A stretch of DNA of 32,442 nt from Chloroflexota bacterium (GCA_005880315.1 VBHB01000169.1:1-32442), one strand, 5' to 3'. Positions 23,441-31,266 are shown, counted from the first letter of the stretch. The notes: generated from the letters alone by a model not told the origin. Numbers and translations: made by a program.

Positions 23441-25404
23441 TACTGGCGTTCCTCGGTTCAGGTGCCCTGCTCGCCGGCCTGGTGATGGCTGTGTTCTCGG
23501 CTCTGCTTTCGTTCTGGGCCGGCCGTGTCGAGAACAGAGTGATGATCCAGGTCGGCCGCCGTGCGTTCTACGCGACGGCGGCGATGATTTTCATCGCATC
23601 CGCGCTGCTCGAGACAGCGCTGGTCACGCACGATTTCTCGCTCGCCTACGTAGCCGAGCACACCGACCTGTCGACACCGATCGCGCTGGTGGCAGCCGGC
23701 TTCTACGGCGGCCAGGAAGGATCGCTGCTCTACTGGGCCCTCATCCTCGGCATCCTTGGCAGCGCGTCGCTGCTGGCGAGCGCGCGGCTCGGGCCGCGCC
23801 TGGCCGCCTACGCGGCCGGGATCATGGGCGCGATCGCGAGCTTCTTCCTGGTCGTGCTCGTGATGGTCGCGAGCCCGTTCGACGTCCTGGCGGTCACGCC
23901 GCCTGACGGCCTCGGCCTCAACCCGGTCCTTCGCGACGGCGGCATGCTCATTCATCCGCCGGTCGTCCTGGCCGGCTTTGCCGCATTCGCGATCCCGTTC
24001 AGCTTTGCGGCCGCGGCGCTGCTCGCGGGGCGATTCGACGCCTCATGGATCGCCCACACACGCCGGTTCGCGCTCGTGGCGTGGGGCCTGCAGAGCGCCG
24101 GCCTGCTGCTCGGCATGTGGTGGGCTTACCACGTGCTTGGATGGGGCGGCTACTGGGGTTGGGACCCGGTCGAGAACGTCGCCTTCATGCCCTGGCTTGC
24201 AACCACGGCGTACCTGCACTCGTCGCAGGTGCAGGAGCGGCGCGGACGCCTGCGTGCGTGGAACTTCGCGCTGGTCATCCTCGCGTTCCTGCTCGTGGTG
24301 TTCGGAACCTTCATCGTCCGCAGTGGGATCGTGCCTTCGGTGCACACGTTTGCCGTGAGCGCGATCGGGCCGTGGTTCCTTGGCTTCCTCGGCTTGTGCA
24401 TCGTCTTCTCGATCGGCCTGCTCGCTTTGCGCTCGGGCGGCCTCCGCAGCGGGGGCGAGGCGGGGCCGGCAGTGTCGCGTGAAGGCGCTTTTGCTCTCCA
24501 GAACCTCCTCCTCATCGGGGTCATCGCCGTGGTGTTCTGGGGCACCATGCTCCCACTGGTTTCCGGTCTGGTTGGGCAGGAGCGCGTTGTCGGTGTTTCG
24601 TATTACGAGCGTGCGGCGGGCCCGCTGTTCGTTGCCATCCTGGCGCTGATGGCGGCGGGCCCGCTGATCCCCTGGCGGCACGCGGGCGCGCCGTTCTGGC
24701 GCTCGCTGGTCTGGCCCGGAGCGACCTGCGCGTTGGTGCTTGCGACCCTCCTCGCCGGCGGCGTGCGCAGCCTGCCTGCGCTGTTCGGCGTGCCACTCAG
24801 CGCCGCCGTGGCGAGCACCGTCATCTACGAATACATCCGCGCGATCGGCAGGTGGCGCCGCGCCGGCGGAGGCCGCGCGCGGGCTTTGGCGCTGCTGGCG
24901 AGGAGGAGAAGGCGCTACGGGGCGTACCTGGCGCACCTCGGCCTCGCTGTCGTCGTCGTGGGCCTGGCCGCGTCGCACTTCTGGCAGCAGGAGCGGGACG
25001 TCACCATGCGACCGGGCCAGCAGGCCACGGTCGCCGGGTACACGTTGACTTACAGGGGCTCGGACACCAGAGAGCTCGCCGACCACTCCGAGCTGGTGGC
25101 GGCCATGACGCTGGGCGGCAAGACGCTCGAGCCCGCGCGCGCGACCTATGCCGGCCTCGGCGGCCAATCGCTGACCCACGTCGCGATCAGCTCCAGTCCC
25201 ATCGCCGATGTCTATGTGGTCCTGGCCGGCATCAACAGCGACGGCTCGGCTTCGTTTCGGATCTTCGTCAACCCCCTCGTCAGCTGGATCTGGGCGGGCG
25301 GGGCGATCATCATCCTCGGCGTGATTCTCGGCAACGCGGGTAGTCGCCGGACCGTCGCCGAACCCGTGCCCGCGAGGGTGGCCAGCCCGGTGGGCGTGTC
25401 ATGA
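23437..25404 (+). CDS. ccmF: Heme lyase subunit CcmF
   Basis: A 655-aa polytopic protein that with CcmH attaches heme to apocytochrome c outside the membrane. The WWD heme-handling motif is WWAYHVLGWGGYWGWDPVENVAFMPWL at about residue 227-253, followed by YLHSSQ and VFGTFIVRSGIVPSVHTF, both diagnostic. About 14 membrane helices and a C-terminal periplasmic domain (YTLTYRGSDTRELADHS) followed by a final helix. GTG 23437 gives a GTGA overlap with ccmE as at other junctions; ATG 23401 (667 aa) is the alternative. The stop overlaps a microprotein start. Confidence 0.95.
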   Translation: MILAFLGSGALLAGLVMAVFSALLSFWAGRVENRVMIQVGRRAFYATAAMIFIASALLETALVTHDFSLAYVAEHTDLSTPIALVAAGFYGGQEGSLLYWALILGILGSASLLASARLGPRLAAYAAGIMGAIASFFLVVLVMVASPFDVLAVTPPDGLGLNPVLRDGGMLIHPPVVLAGFAAFAIPFSFAAAALLAGRFDASWIAHTRRFALVAWGLQSAGLLLGMWWAYHVLGWGGYWGWDPVENVAFMPWLATTAYLHSSQVQERRGRLRAWNFALVILAFLLVVFGTFIVRSGIVPSVHTFAVSAIGPWFLGFLGLCIVFSIGLLALRSGGLRSGGEAGPAVSREGAFALQNLLLIGVIAVVFWGTMLPLVSGLVGQERVVGVSYYERAAGPLFVAILALMAAGPLIPWRHAGAPFWRSLVWPGATCALVLATLLAGGVRSLPALFGVPLSAAVASTVIYEYIRAIGRWRRAGGGRARALALLARRRRRYGAYLAHLGLAVVVVGLAASHFWQQERDVTMRPGQQATVAGYTLTYRGSDTRELADHSELVAAMTLGGKTLEPARATYAGLGGQSLTHVAISSSPIADVYVVLAGINSDGSASFRIFVNPLVSWIWAGGAIIILGVILGNAGSRRTVAEPVPARVASPVGVS

Positions 25405-25505
25405 CGCTGATCGTGGCGACGCTATTTCTCTTTGCCGCGGGACCGTTCGTTTTGTGGCCGCTGATCAAGACGCCGGACGACGGCGCCGGTGGCGAGTCCC
25501 GGTGA
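25401..25505 (+). CDS. 34-aa membrane microprotein between ccmF and ccmA
   Basis: A short gene: MTLIVATLFLFAAGPFVLWPLIKTPDDGAGGESR. One hydrophobic helix (residues 2-22) is followed by a short charged tail, so it is a single-pass membrane protein. It starts with an ATGA overlap with the ccmF stop and ends with a GTGA overlap with the ccmA start, so it fills the gap exactly and is very likely translated. Its pattern (LFLFAAGPFVLWPLI) resembles the N-terminal helix of CcmI/CcmH-type assembly proteins, but it is too short for any of these and no family can be assigned. A small Ccm partner is the simplest reading. Confidence 0.72.
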   Translation: MTLIVATLFLFAAGPFVLWPLIKTPDDGAGGESR

Positions 25506-26146
25506 GTGCGGTCGTCGCCAGCGCGCTATCCCAGCGCTTTGGCATCGAGGTCGCTCTCGACGCGGTCGATCTGACGGTTGACACCGGCGAACACCTGGCG
25601 GTGTTGGGCGAGAACGGCGCCGGCAAGACCACGCTCCTGCGCATCATCGCGACGGCCGCGCGCCCGACGTCAGGCAGCATCGCGATATTCGGGCTCGACG
25701 CGTCAAGCGAGCGCCGGAGGCTGCGGGCGCGAATCGGCTACGTCGCGCACACGCCCGGGCTGTACCTCGCGCTGTCGGCCGCCGAAAACCTCGAGTTTTT
25801 CTGCGCCTTGCAGGGCGTCGACCGCGGGCGCGTCGCCGAGGTGCTCGACCTGGTCGGCCTTGGCGACGTCGCCGGCCGACCTGCCGGGAAGCTGTCGCGG
25901 GGCGCTCAGCAGCGGCTGGCGATCGGCCGGGCGGTCCTGCACGACCCCGCGCTGCTGGTGCTGGACGAGCCCGATGCGAGCCTCGACTCTGGTGGTGCCG
26001 ATCTGCTCGCGCGGGTGATGCGAGACCGCACGGCGGTGATCGCCACCCACGACCACGCGCTGGCCAACCGGTTGTGCCCACGAACGATGGAGCTGAGGCA
26101 TGGGCGCGTAGCAGGCGTCCCAACGCGGCTCCGCATCGTTCAGTAA
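25502..26146 (+). CDS. ccmA: Heme ABC exporter ATP-binding protein CcmA
   Basis: A 214-aa ABC ATPase that powers release of heme-loaded CcmE with CcmB and CcmC. Walker A is GENGAGKTTLLRI, the signature LSRGAQQRLAIGRAVL, Walker B LLVLDEPDASLD and the H-loop IATHDHALA. GTG 25502 is chosen from the overlap with the microprotein stop and from the N-terminus SAVVASALSQRFGIEVALDAVDL. The signature motif reads LSRGAQQR rather than LSxGQ, which is usual for CcmA. It is followed directly by ccmB (TAAATG). Confidence 0.92.
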   Translation: MSAVVASALSQRFGIEVALDAVDLTVDTGEHLAVLGENGAGKTTLLRIIATAARPTSGSIAIFGLDASSERRRLRARIGYVAHTPGLYLALSAAENLEFFCALQGVDRGRVAEVLDLVGLGDVAGRPAGKLSRGAQQRLAIGRAVLHDPALLVLDEPDASLDSGGADLLARVMRDRTAVIATHDHALANRLCPRTMELRHGRVAGVPTRLRIVQ

Positions 26147-26812
26147 ATGCGGTCTCTTTCCATCGCGCTCGCCGTCGCTCGCAAGGACCTGGCCTCCGAA
26201 TGGCGCACGCGCGAGCTCGTTCCGGCGCTCGCGCAGTTCGTCGTCCTTGCCCTGGTCATCGCGAACTTCGGTTTCCAGTTCGACTCGCGCACGGCTCCCG
26301 CCATCGCGCCCGGGGTGCTGTGGATGACCCTGGTGTTCGCGGGCCTCGTTGCATTTGGGCGAGCGTTCGCGGCCGAGCGAGAGCAGGCCTCGCTCGAAGC
26401 CATGCTGCTCACGCCCGCGGCGCCGGCCGCGATTTTCGCAGGCAAGGCCCTCGCCGCCGCGCTACTGCTGGTGGTCTGCGAGGCGGTTCTGCTCCCGGCG
26501 CTTGCGCTGTTCTTCAATGTGCCTCTGTCATTCGAGGTCGTGTCGGCGGTGCTGCTCGCCACCATCGGGATGGCCGTGCTGGGGTGCCTCTTCGCGGCGA
26601 TGGTTGCTCGCGTCCGCGCTCGGGAGCTGCTGCTGCCGCTGCTGACGCTCCCGCTGTGGATTCCGTTCATCGTCATCGGCGGCCAGGCCGTGCAGGTCGG
26701 CATGGGCGCCGGCTCCGGCGGGACCAGCTCGGCCACCAGTCTGCTCATCGACCTCGACATACTGTTTGTCGTGCTGACATCGCTTGTCGCGCGGTTCGTT
26801 CTCGATGACTAG
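26147..26812 (+). CDS. ccmB: Heme exporter membrane protein CcmB
   Basis: A 221-aa ABC permease with six predicted helices. It begins with a cytoplasmic segment ALAVARKDLASEWRTRELVPALAQFVVLALVIANFGF, typical of CcmB, and continues GVLWMTLVFAGLVAFGRAFAAEREQASLEAMLLTPAAPAAIFAGKALAAALL, matching the family's R...E...LLSP region, and PLWIPFIVIGGQAV. With CcmA it forms the ATP-dependent part of the CcmABCD complex. It follows ccmA without a gap and overlaps ccmC by eight bases. Confidence 0.92.
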   Translation: MRSLSIALAVARKDLASEWRTRELVPALAQFVVLALVIANFGFQFDSRTAPAIAPGVLWMTLVFAGLVAFGRAFAAEREQASLEAMLLTPAAPAAIFAGKALAAALLLVVCEAVLLPALALFFNVPLSFEVVSAVLLATIGMAVLGCLFAAMVARVRARELLLPLLTLPLWIPFIVIGGQAVQVGMGAGSGGTSSATSLLIDLDILFVVLTSLVARFVLDD

Positions 26813-27512
26813 CCGGTTGAACGTCTTCGAGAAGGCAGCGCTGGGCGCGGTCGCGCTCATGGTCGTTGCGGCGGGCTTCATCTTCGTCTTCGCACCCCAG
26901 GATGCGCTGCAGGGGCCAGTGCAACGAATCTTCTATCTGCACGTGAGCTCCGCGATCGCCGCGTACGGTTGTTTCGCGGTCGTGCTGATCGGCGGGATCG
27001 TCTATCTATGGAAAGAGAACCCCACCGCCGATCGGCTCGCGCGCGCGGGCGCTTTGGTGGGCCTCGTCTTCACCACCGTGACGCTCGTGATGGGGATGAT
27101 CTGGGCGAAGCCCATCTGGGGCACGTTCTGGACATGGGACGCGCGACTCACCTCGACGCTGGTGCTCTGGATCATCTACGCCGGTTACCTGATGGTCCGC
27201 CGCCTCGCGGAGCCGGGTCGCCAGGCGGCGCGGTTTGCGGCGGTGGTCGGCATCTTCGGCTTCATCGACGTGCCCGTGGTGCACTTCAGCGTCACGTGGT
27301 GGCGGACGGTGCATCCAGGTCCGGTAGTCATCAACGACGCACTGCCGGCGGAGATGCTGGTTGCTTTCCTCATCACGATGGCCTGCACGCTGTTCCTGGC
27401 GGCGGTGATGATCGCGATTCGTTATCGCATAGAGGTGCTGACCGATCAGGCGGCGGATAGAATCGTTGCCGCCGCGGTGGCGGTGCCGAGCAAAGCGGGG
27501 AGCACCAGGTGA
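26805..27512 (+). CDS. ccmC: Heme exporter protein CcmC
   Basis: A 235-aa six-helix protein that loads heme onto CcmE. The WWD-type motif is WAKPIWGTFWTWDARLTSTLVLW near residues 97-119, flanked by the two heme-ligand histidines in YLHVSSA and VVHFSVTWWRTVHPG. ATG 26805 is selected because MTSRLNVFEKAALG fits the family and the upstream frame lies in ccmB. Length is normal. The stop overlaps the ccmD start as GTGA. Confidence 0.94.
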   Translation: MTSRLNVFEKAALGAVALMVVAAGFIFVFAPQDALQGPVQRIFYLHVSSAIAAYGCFAVVLIGGIVYLWKENPTADRLARAGALVGLVFTTVTLVMGMIWAKPIWGTFWTWDARLTSTLVLWIIYAGYLMVRRLAEPGRQAARFAAVVGIFGFIDVPVVHFSVTWWRTVHPGPVVINDALPAEMLVAFLITMACTLFLAAVMIAIRYRIEVLTDQAADRIVAAAVAVPSKAGSTR

Positions 27513-27610
27513 TCTATCTCATCACCGCATACGCGTTCGCGATCTTGGTTCTGGGCGGATACCTGGTGTGGTCGCTGCGTCGGGTCAGAGAGCTGTCGCG
27601 AAGGCGCTGA
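27509..27610 (+). CDS. ccmD: CcmD small membrane protein
   Basis: A 33-aa protein: one helix then a basic tail, MIYLITAYAFAILVLGGYLVWSLRRVRELSRRR. The start Y-x-x-x-AY, the VLGGYLVWSLRRVREL helix end and the arginine-rich tail are the CcmD pattern. CcmD is needed for release of holo-CcmE from the CcmABC complex. GTG 27509 overlaps the ccmC stop by four bases. Its position and features make this assignment strong despite the length. Confidence 0.85.
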   Translation: MIYLITAYAFAILVLGGYLVWSLRRVRELSRRR

Positions 27611-28746
27611 TCGTCGGCGGTGGGCCCGCGGGGGACGCCGTCGCGGCTGGTCTCAGGGATGCCGGTTTTGACGGCGAGGTCGTGCTCGTCGGGGCGGAGC
27701 CGGAGCCTCCTTACGAACGGCCGCATCTCTCGAAGGGGTATCTGTTGGGCACCGTGCCGGACCAACGGCTGGGCTTGCGGCCGGCGGAGCAGTATCGCGA
27801 GCTCGGGATCGAGGTGCGCCAGGGCGAGCGAGTCATCGACCTCGGCGTCGAGCGGCGCACAGCCGTGCTGGAGTCGGGCCGCGCAATCTCGTGGGACGTC
27901 CTGTGCATCGCGACAGGATCGTCCGCGCGGAGCCTGCCGGGCCTCGACCGAGCGCTGTACCTGCGCGAGCTACCAGATGCCCTCGTACTCCGCGGGATCC
28001 TGGATGGGGGCGGCGCCCTCGACGTGATCGGGGCAGGCTTCATCGGCTGCGAGGTCGCCGCCGCCGCGATCCAGAAAGGCTGCAAGGTTCGCGTGCACGA
28101 GGCACTGGCGCAGCCGCTGCTGCGCGTGCTCGGCGACGAGCTGGGGAACTACCTCGCCCGCGAGCATCGCGCCCACGGGGTGGACCTACGTCTCAACGTC
28201 TCGGCCCTGCCGAAGATGGACGGGCCCGTGCTGGCCGGGGTGGGCTCAGAGCCGCGCACGCACCTGGCCGAGAGCGCCGGCCTGGTCGTGGATCGGGGCA
28301 TCGTCGTCGATGGTCTCGGCCGGACATCGGCCCCGAACGTTTTTGCGGCCGGCGACGTGACCCGCTTCGACTGTCCTCCCTTTGAGATGCGCGTCAGGGT
28401 TGAGCACTTTCAGACCGCCCAGAGGCAGGGATTCGCCGTCGGTCGTGTGATGGCCGGCGCCACGGAGCCCTACAACGAGGTGCCGTGGTTCTGGTCGGAC
28501 CAGTACGACCTCAACATGCAGTACGTGGGCGCCGGGCTGCCGTGGGATCAGATCGCCGCGCGCGGCCATCTTGGGCGGCCACCTTTCACCGTGTTCTACC
28601 TGCAGCAAGGCCGTCTCGTCGCCGCGGCAGGCATCAACGATCACCACACCATCGCTCGCACGCGCCGCGTGATGCAGGCCCGTGCCGCGGTCACTCCCGA
28701 CCAGCTTGCGGATCCGGCTTTCGACCTTCGGCGGCTGCTTCGCTGA
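27568..28746 (+). CDS. FAD-dependent NAD(P)/ferredoxin-reductase-like oxidoreductase
   Basis: A 392-aa (from GTG 27568) two-dinucleotide-fold flavoprotein of the rubredoxin/ferredoxin reductase class. ALIVGGGPAGDAVAAGLRDAG is the FAD GxGxxG site, YERPHLSKGYLLG the family's signature after it, LDVIGAGFIGCEVAAAAIQKGCKVRVHEA the NAD(P) site, NVFAAGDVTRF the second FAD motif, and EVPWFWSDQYDLNMQYVGAGL opens the C-terminal Reductase_C domain. It would pass electrons from NAD(P)H to a ferredoxin or Rieske partner not present here. Starts are GTG 27568 or CTG 27607, both overlapping ccmD; its link with the ccm genes is by position. Confidence 0.9.
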   Translation: MVAASGQRAVAKALIVGGGPAGDAVAAGLRDAGFDGEVVLVGAEPEPPYERPHLSKGYLLGTVPDQRLGLRPAEQYRELGIEVRQGERVIDLGVERRTAVLESGRAISWDVLCIATGSSARSLPGLDRALYLRELPDALVLRGILDGGGALDVIGAGFIGCEVAAAAIQKGCKVRVHEALAQPLLRVLGDELGNYLAREHRAHGVDLRLNVSALPKMDGPVLAGVGSEPRTHLAESAGLVVDRGIVVDGLGRTSAPNVFAAGDVTRFDCPPFEMRVRVEHFQTAQRQGFAVGRVMAGATEPYNEVPWFWSDQYDLNMQYVGAGLPWDQIAARGHLGRPPFTVFYLQQGRLVAAAGINDHHTIARTRRVMQARAAVTPDQLADPAFDLRRLLR

Positions 28747-29299
28747 GGGCCTGTGAGAGGTTTGGCGCCAGCCCGGCGAAGATCCGCTCGGTGAGGCCCC
28801 AGACGACGCTCTCGTCGTGTGTCAGGTAGCGGAACCTCCAGGGATCTTCCGAGAGCAGCCAGGCGCTGTCGTCCAGCAGGCGGTCGAGCGGTATCTCGAG
28901 TACCCCCTCGAGCTCGTTCACGTCGTGGGCGAAGGCGGGTACGGGGTCAGGCAGGAAGGCCACGAACGGCACCACCGAGAAGTTCGAGACGGCTGCGTAG
29001 ATGGGGTCGCCCGCGCCCAGCGGCACCAGGCGGCCGACCGGAACGCCGATCTCTTCGGCCACCTCACGCTGTGCCGCATCCCACGCCGACTCGCCCTCCT
29101 GGACGCCTCCGCCGGGTAGCGCCACCTGACCCGGATGGTCTCGAAGATCGGTACGCCTGCGAACGAATGGGACCATCCAGCGGCCGTCCGCGCGGTACAG
29201 GACGAATACGACGGCAGCTTTGCGAGCGCCCCGCCTGAAATCGCCCCAGCCGTCCATTGGATGGAACAGCTGTTCGAGGCGGCCGAGGAAGTCAGGCAA
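28691..29299 (-). CDS. Nudix hydrolase, CoA pyrophosphatase-like
   Basis: A 202-aa Nudix enzyme. The Nudix box is complete at residues 64-86 (GGVQEGESAWDAAQREVAEE then IGV, fitting GX5EX7REUXEEXGU). The preceding VPFVRRRTDLRDHPGQVALPGG is the UPF0035/NudL pattern of coenzyme A diphosphatases, so CoA or acyl-CoA cleavage to acyl-phosphopantetheine plus 3',5'-ADP is the likely reaction. TTG 29299 has an AAGGG Shine-Dalgarno; ATG 29257 is an alternative. The 3' end overlaps the opposing reductase gene by 56 bases. Confidence 0.9.
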   Translation of the reverse strand: MPDFLGRLEQLFHPMDGWGDFRRGARKAAVVFVLYRADGRWMVPFVRRRTDLRDHPGQVALPGGGVQEGESAWDAAQREVAEEIGVPVGRLVPLGAGDPIYAAVSNFSVVPFVAFLPDPVPAFAHDVNELEGVLEIPLDRLLDDSAWLLSEDPWRFRYLTHDESVVWGLTERIFAGLAPNLSQALSEAAAEGRKPDPQAGRE

Positions 29300-29331
29300 A
29301 GCGGGCCCTTGGTGAAGCCGCCCGGAGCCGG

Positions 29332-29338
29332 TAAGCTA
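29332..29338. promoter_or_regulatory. Symmetric divergent -10 element TAAGCTA
   Basis: Plus strand TAAGCT (29332-29337) precedes ATG 29368 by 30 nt; minus strand TAGCTT (29333-29338) precedes TTG 29299 by 33 nt. This is the same TANNNTA layout as at 6019 and 15551, in the 68-bp gap. Confidence 0.45.
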
Positions 29339-29367
29339 GGAAAGGTAGCTGAGGCAATCCAAGAGCA

Positions 29368-29712
29368 ATGATCGATCACACGAGCACACGAATTGAGCAG
29401 CAGGAGAGCGCACTGCGCCGCCTGAACCGGCGGCGTTATGCCTTCCAGCGCATGCTGAAGGCGACCGACCGGGTCCTGTGGCAGCTCGAAGAGATGAACC
29501 GGGACGGCGTGAAGAACGTGCCCGCGCCGTTGCGAACTGAGCTTCGGGGTGCGGTCGAGAACATGCCCAACCACATCCGCGAGCCGCTGGCCGACACGGG
29601 CCACGTCCAGGACACGCTCGACAGCCTCTTCGAGGTGCAGGAGCGACTCTTCCGGTGGCGCTTTCCCGAGTGGGACGACACCGAGCCCGACGACTTCGAA
29701 TACGCGGGCTAG
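29368..29712 (+). CDS. Unrecognised small protein, 114 aa
   Basis: I do not recognise a family. The 114-aa product is hydrophilic and mostly helical in character (ESALRRLNRRRYAFQRMLKATDRVLWQLEEMNRDG, then REPLADTGHVQDTLDSLFEVQERLFRWRFPEWDDTEPDDFEYAG). The basic first half and acidic C-terminal end are striking, and W/F residues cluster near the end. No cysteines, signal peptide or membrane segment. It is divergent from the Nudix gene and its stop overlaps the ZIP gene stop by four bases. Codon use is like its neighbours. Confidence 0.7.
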   Translation: MIDHTSTRIEQQESALRRLNRRRYAFQRMLKATDRVLWQLEEMNRDGVKNVPAPLRTELRGAVENMPNHIREPLADTGHVQDTLDSLFEVQERLFRWRFPEWDDTEPDDFEYAG

Positions 29713-30500
29713 GTGCTGGCCAGAGTTAACACGAGGTCGGTCGCGTAAGCCGTCAGGAACCCGAAGAGCAGGCCCCACGCGAATGACGTCGGCGTCGAGA
29801 GGCGCCTGCCGACATGGAACAGCTCGTTGACAACGTAGAGCAGCGCGCCAGCGGCGACGGCCAGGAAGGCGACGTAAAAGTAATTGGACGAGGCCAGGTA
29901 ACCGATCCAGGTGCCGAGGAAGGTCGGCCCGCCGCCGATCAGACCCGCAATGCCTAGAAAGCCCCATGACGCGGGCTTGGGATCCATCGTCATCGGCGCG
30001 GCGATACCGAATCCCTCGGTGATGTTGTGTAGCGCAAAGCCGACGACGAGGACGCCAACGAACGCGATCGCCCCGGCGCGAGCGGACTGCCCGATGGCGA
30101 GCCCTTCCGAAAAGTTGTGCAGACCGAGGCCGACGGCGATTGCAAGCGAGAGGCTGCGCGGGCTCGGTGTGTGGTCGGCGTGGCGCAGACGGCCGAACAC
30201 GGCCCGGTTGAAGTACACGAGTCCCAGGAGGCCGGCGCCGATGCCAGTGGCGAAGATCAGCGCCATGGCCGCGAACGCACCCACCCTCGCGTTCGTGCGA
30301 ACCGCCACCAGCGCCGTCTCGACGGGGACGCTCGCGTGGCTCAGGATGTCCCACAAGATGAAGATCAGGATTCCGGTCGCGAATGCGTTCAGGAACCCCT
30401 GCACGGACTTGGGCAGTCCGCGCATGCGGGCCACCGGCAGGCCCAGGAAAATGGTGACCCCCGCAACGGCTCCGAGGGCGACGGCTGTGGCCTGGCTCAT
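29709..30500 (-). CDS. ZIP family divalent metal transporter
   Basis: A 263-aa ZIP transporter importing zinc, iron or manganese. Eight hydrophobic segments are apparent. The metal-site helices are helix IV, SLAIAVGLGLHNFSEGLAIG, and helix V, LVVGFALHNITEGFGIA, with the paired HNxxEG motifs of the family. A short histidine-poor loop (RHADHTPSPRS) lies between helices III and IV. It is divergent from the DtxR-type gene with only 22 bases between the starts, so control by that repressor is likely. Confidence 0.92.
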   Translation of the reverse strand: MSQATAVALGAVAGVTIFLGLPVARMRGLPKSVQGFLNAFATGILIFILWDILSHASVPVETALVAVRTNARVGAFAAMALIFATGIGAGLLGLVYFNRAVFGRLRHADHTPSPRSLSLAIAVGLGLHNFSEGLAIGQSARAGAIAFVGVLVVGFALHNITEGFGIAAPMTMDPKPASWGFLGIAGLIGGGPTFLGTWIGYLASSNYFYVAFLAVAAGALLYVVNELFHVGRRLSTPTSFAWGLLFGFLTAYATDLVLTLAST

Positions 30501-30510
30501 GTCTCAGTCA

Positions 30511-30516
30511 TAGGAT
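30511..30516 (+). promoter_or_regulatory. -10 element TAGGAT of the leaderless DtxR-type gene
   Basis: TAGGAT ends 6 nt before GTG 30523. Read on the minus strand, AATCCT (30512-30517) sits 11 nt before the ZIP ATG 30500, again an overlapping divergent core. Both genes share a 22-bp gap, so any bound repressor would affect both. Confidence 0.45.
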
Positions 30517-30522
30517 TAGTAC

Positions 30523-31224
30523 GTGCGAAAGGCGCAATTAGATAAGTCTAACGGGGCACATTCGGCGCCTTCCGAGGTCATCTCCCGCTACCTCGAGGCG
30601 CTCTACTACATGTGGTCGGAAGGCGAGCCGCCCCGGAGCGCGCGCCTGGCCGACTGGCTGGGGGTGAGCCGGCCGACCGTGACTGCGGCCCTCCGGCGCA
30701 TGACCCGCGACGGCATGGTCAGGATGAACGGCCACAAGGAGATCGAGCTGACCGCGGCCGGCCGGCGGGCGGCGGAGTCGATCGTCAGGCGGCACCGCAT
30801 CATGGAGCGCTGGCTCACCGACGTGCTCGGTCTGGACTGGGTCGCGGCCGACGCCGAAGCCGCGCGCCTGGAGCATGCGATCTCACAGGTGGTCGAGCAG
30901 CGCCTTTACGAGGCGCTGGGACGGCCGCGCACGTGCCCCCACGGCAACCCAATCCCGGGCCACTCGACGGCTTCGGCGAAGGAGAGGCGTCTGGCCAGCC
31001 TCGAGGCCGGAGGCCGGGCCACCATCTCTCGTGTGTCGGAGGTGGCCGAGCGAGAGGCGCCGCTGCTGCTCGCCTATCTCGATGAGCGGGGACTCATCCC
31101 CGGCCGCGTCGTGAACGTCGTCGAGGTCGACGGGATCGGCCGCACGCTGCGGATCCGTGCCGGCAAGCGAGAGGTGACCCTCAGCCACGACACGGCTGCC
31201 AAGGTGTGGGTAGTGCCCGGATAG
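30523..31224 (+). CDS. DtxR/MntR-type iron/manganese-dependent transcriptional regulator
   Basis: A 233-aa metal-dependent repressor. The winged helix-turn-helix is SRYLEALYYMWSEGEPPRSARLADWLGVSRPTVTAALRRMTRDGMVRM, followed by the dimer and metal domain VRRHRIMERWLTDVLGLDWVAADAEAARLEHAIS with the H-x-x-x-E-x-W and E-x-x-H-A patterns of this family, GHPxxCPHGNPIP, and a C-terminal FeoA/SH3-like domain (ERGLIPGRVVNVVEVDGIGRTLRIRAGKREVTL). It is divergent from the ZIP transporter and probably controls it. A palindrome lies in its first codons. Confidence 0.92.
   Translation: MRKAQLDKSNGAHSAPSEVISRYLEALYYMWSEGEPPRSARLADWLGVSRPTVTAALRRMTRDGMVRMNGHKEIELTAAGRRAAESIVRRHRIMERWLTDVLGLDWVAADAEAARLEHAISQVVEQRLYEALGRPRTCPHGNPIPGHSTASAKERRLASLEAGGRATISRVSEVAEREAPLLLAYLDERGLIPGRVVNVVEVDGIGRTLRIRAGKREVTLSHDTAAKVWVVPG
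30538..30551. promoter_or_regulatory. Candidate metal-repressor operator palindrome
   Basis: TTAGATAAGTCTAA: perfect 5-bp arms TTAGA and TCTAA around TAAG, about 15 nt after the start codon. TTAG...CTAA is the half-site theme of DtxR/IdeR operators. It encodes Leu-Asp-Lys-Ser-Asn using TTA and TCT, codons rare in this GC-rich region, which suggests a DNA-level constraint. Confidence 0.5.
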
Positions 31225-31266
31225 CCACGGCCACCGCCCTGATACGCGCGTACAGTGGGCGCCAAG

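Noticed and set aside
24043-25179. 378-codon open frame on the minus strand
   Set aside because: It is antisense to ccmF; composition is Arg/Glu/Gln-rich as expected of a reverse frame of a membrane-protein gene.
28918-30354. 478-codon open frame on the minus strand
   Set aside because: It spans the Nudix gene, a convergent gene and the ZIP gene in a different frame and shows no domain.
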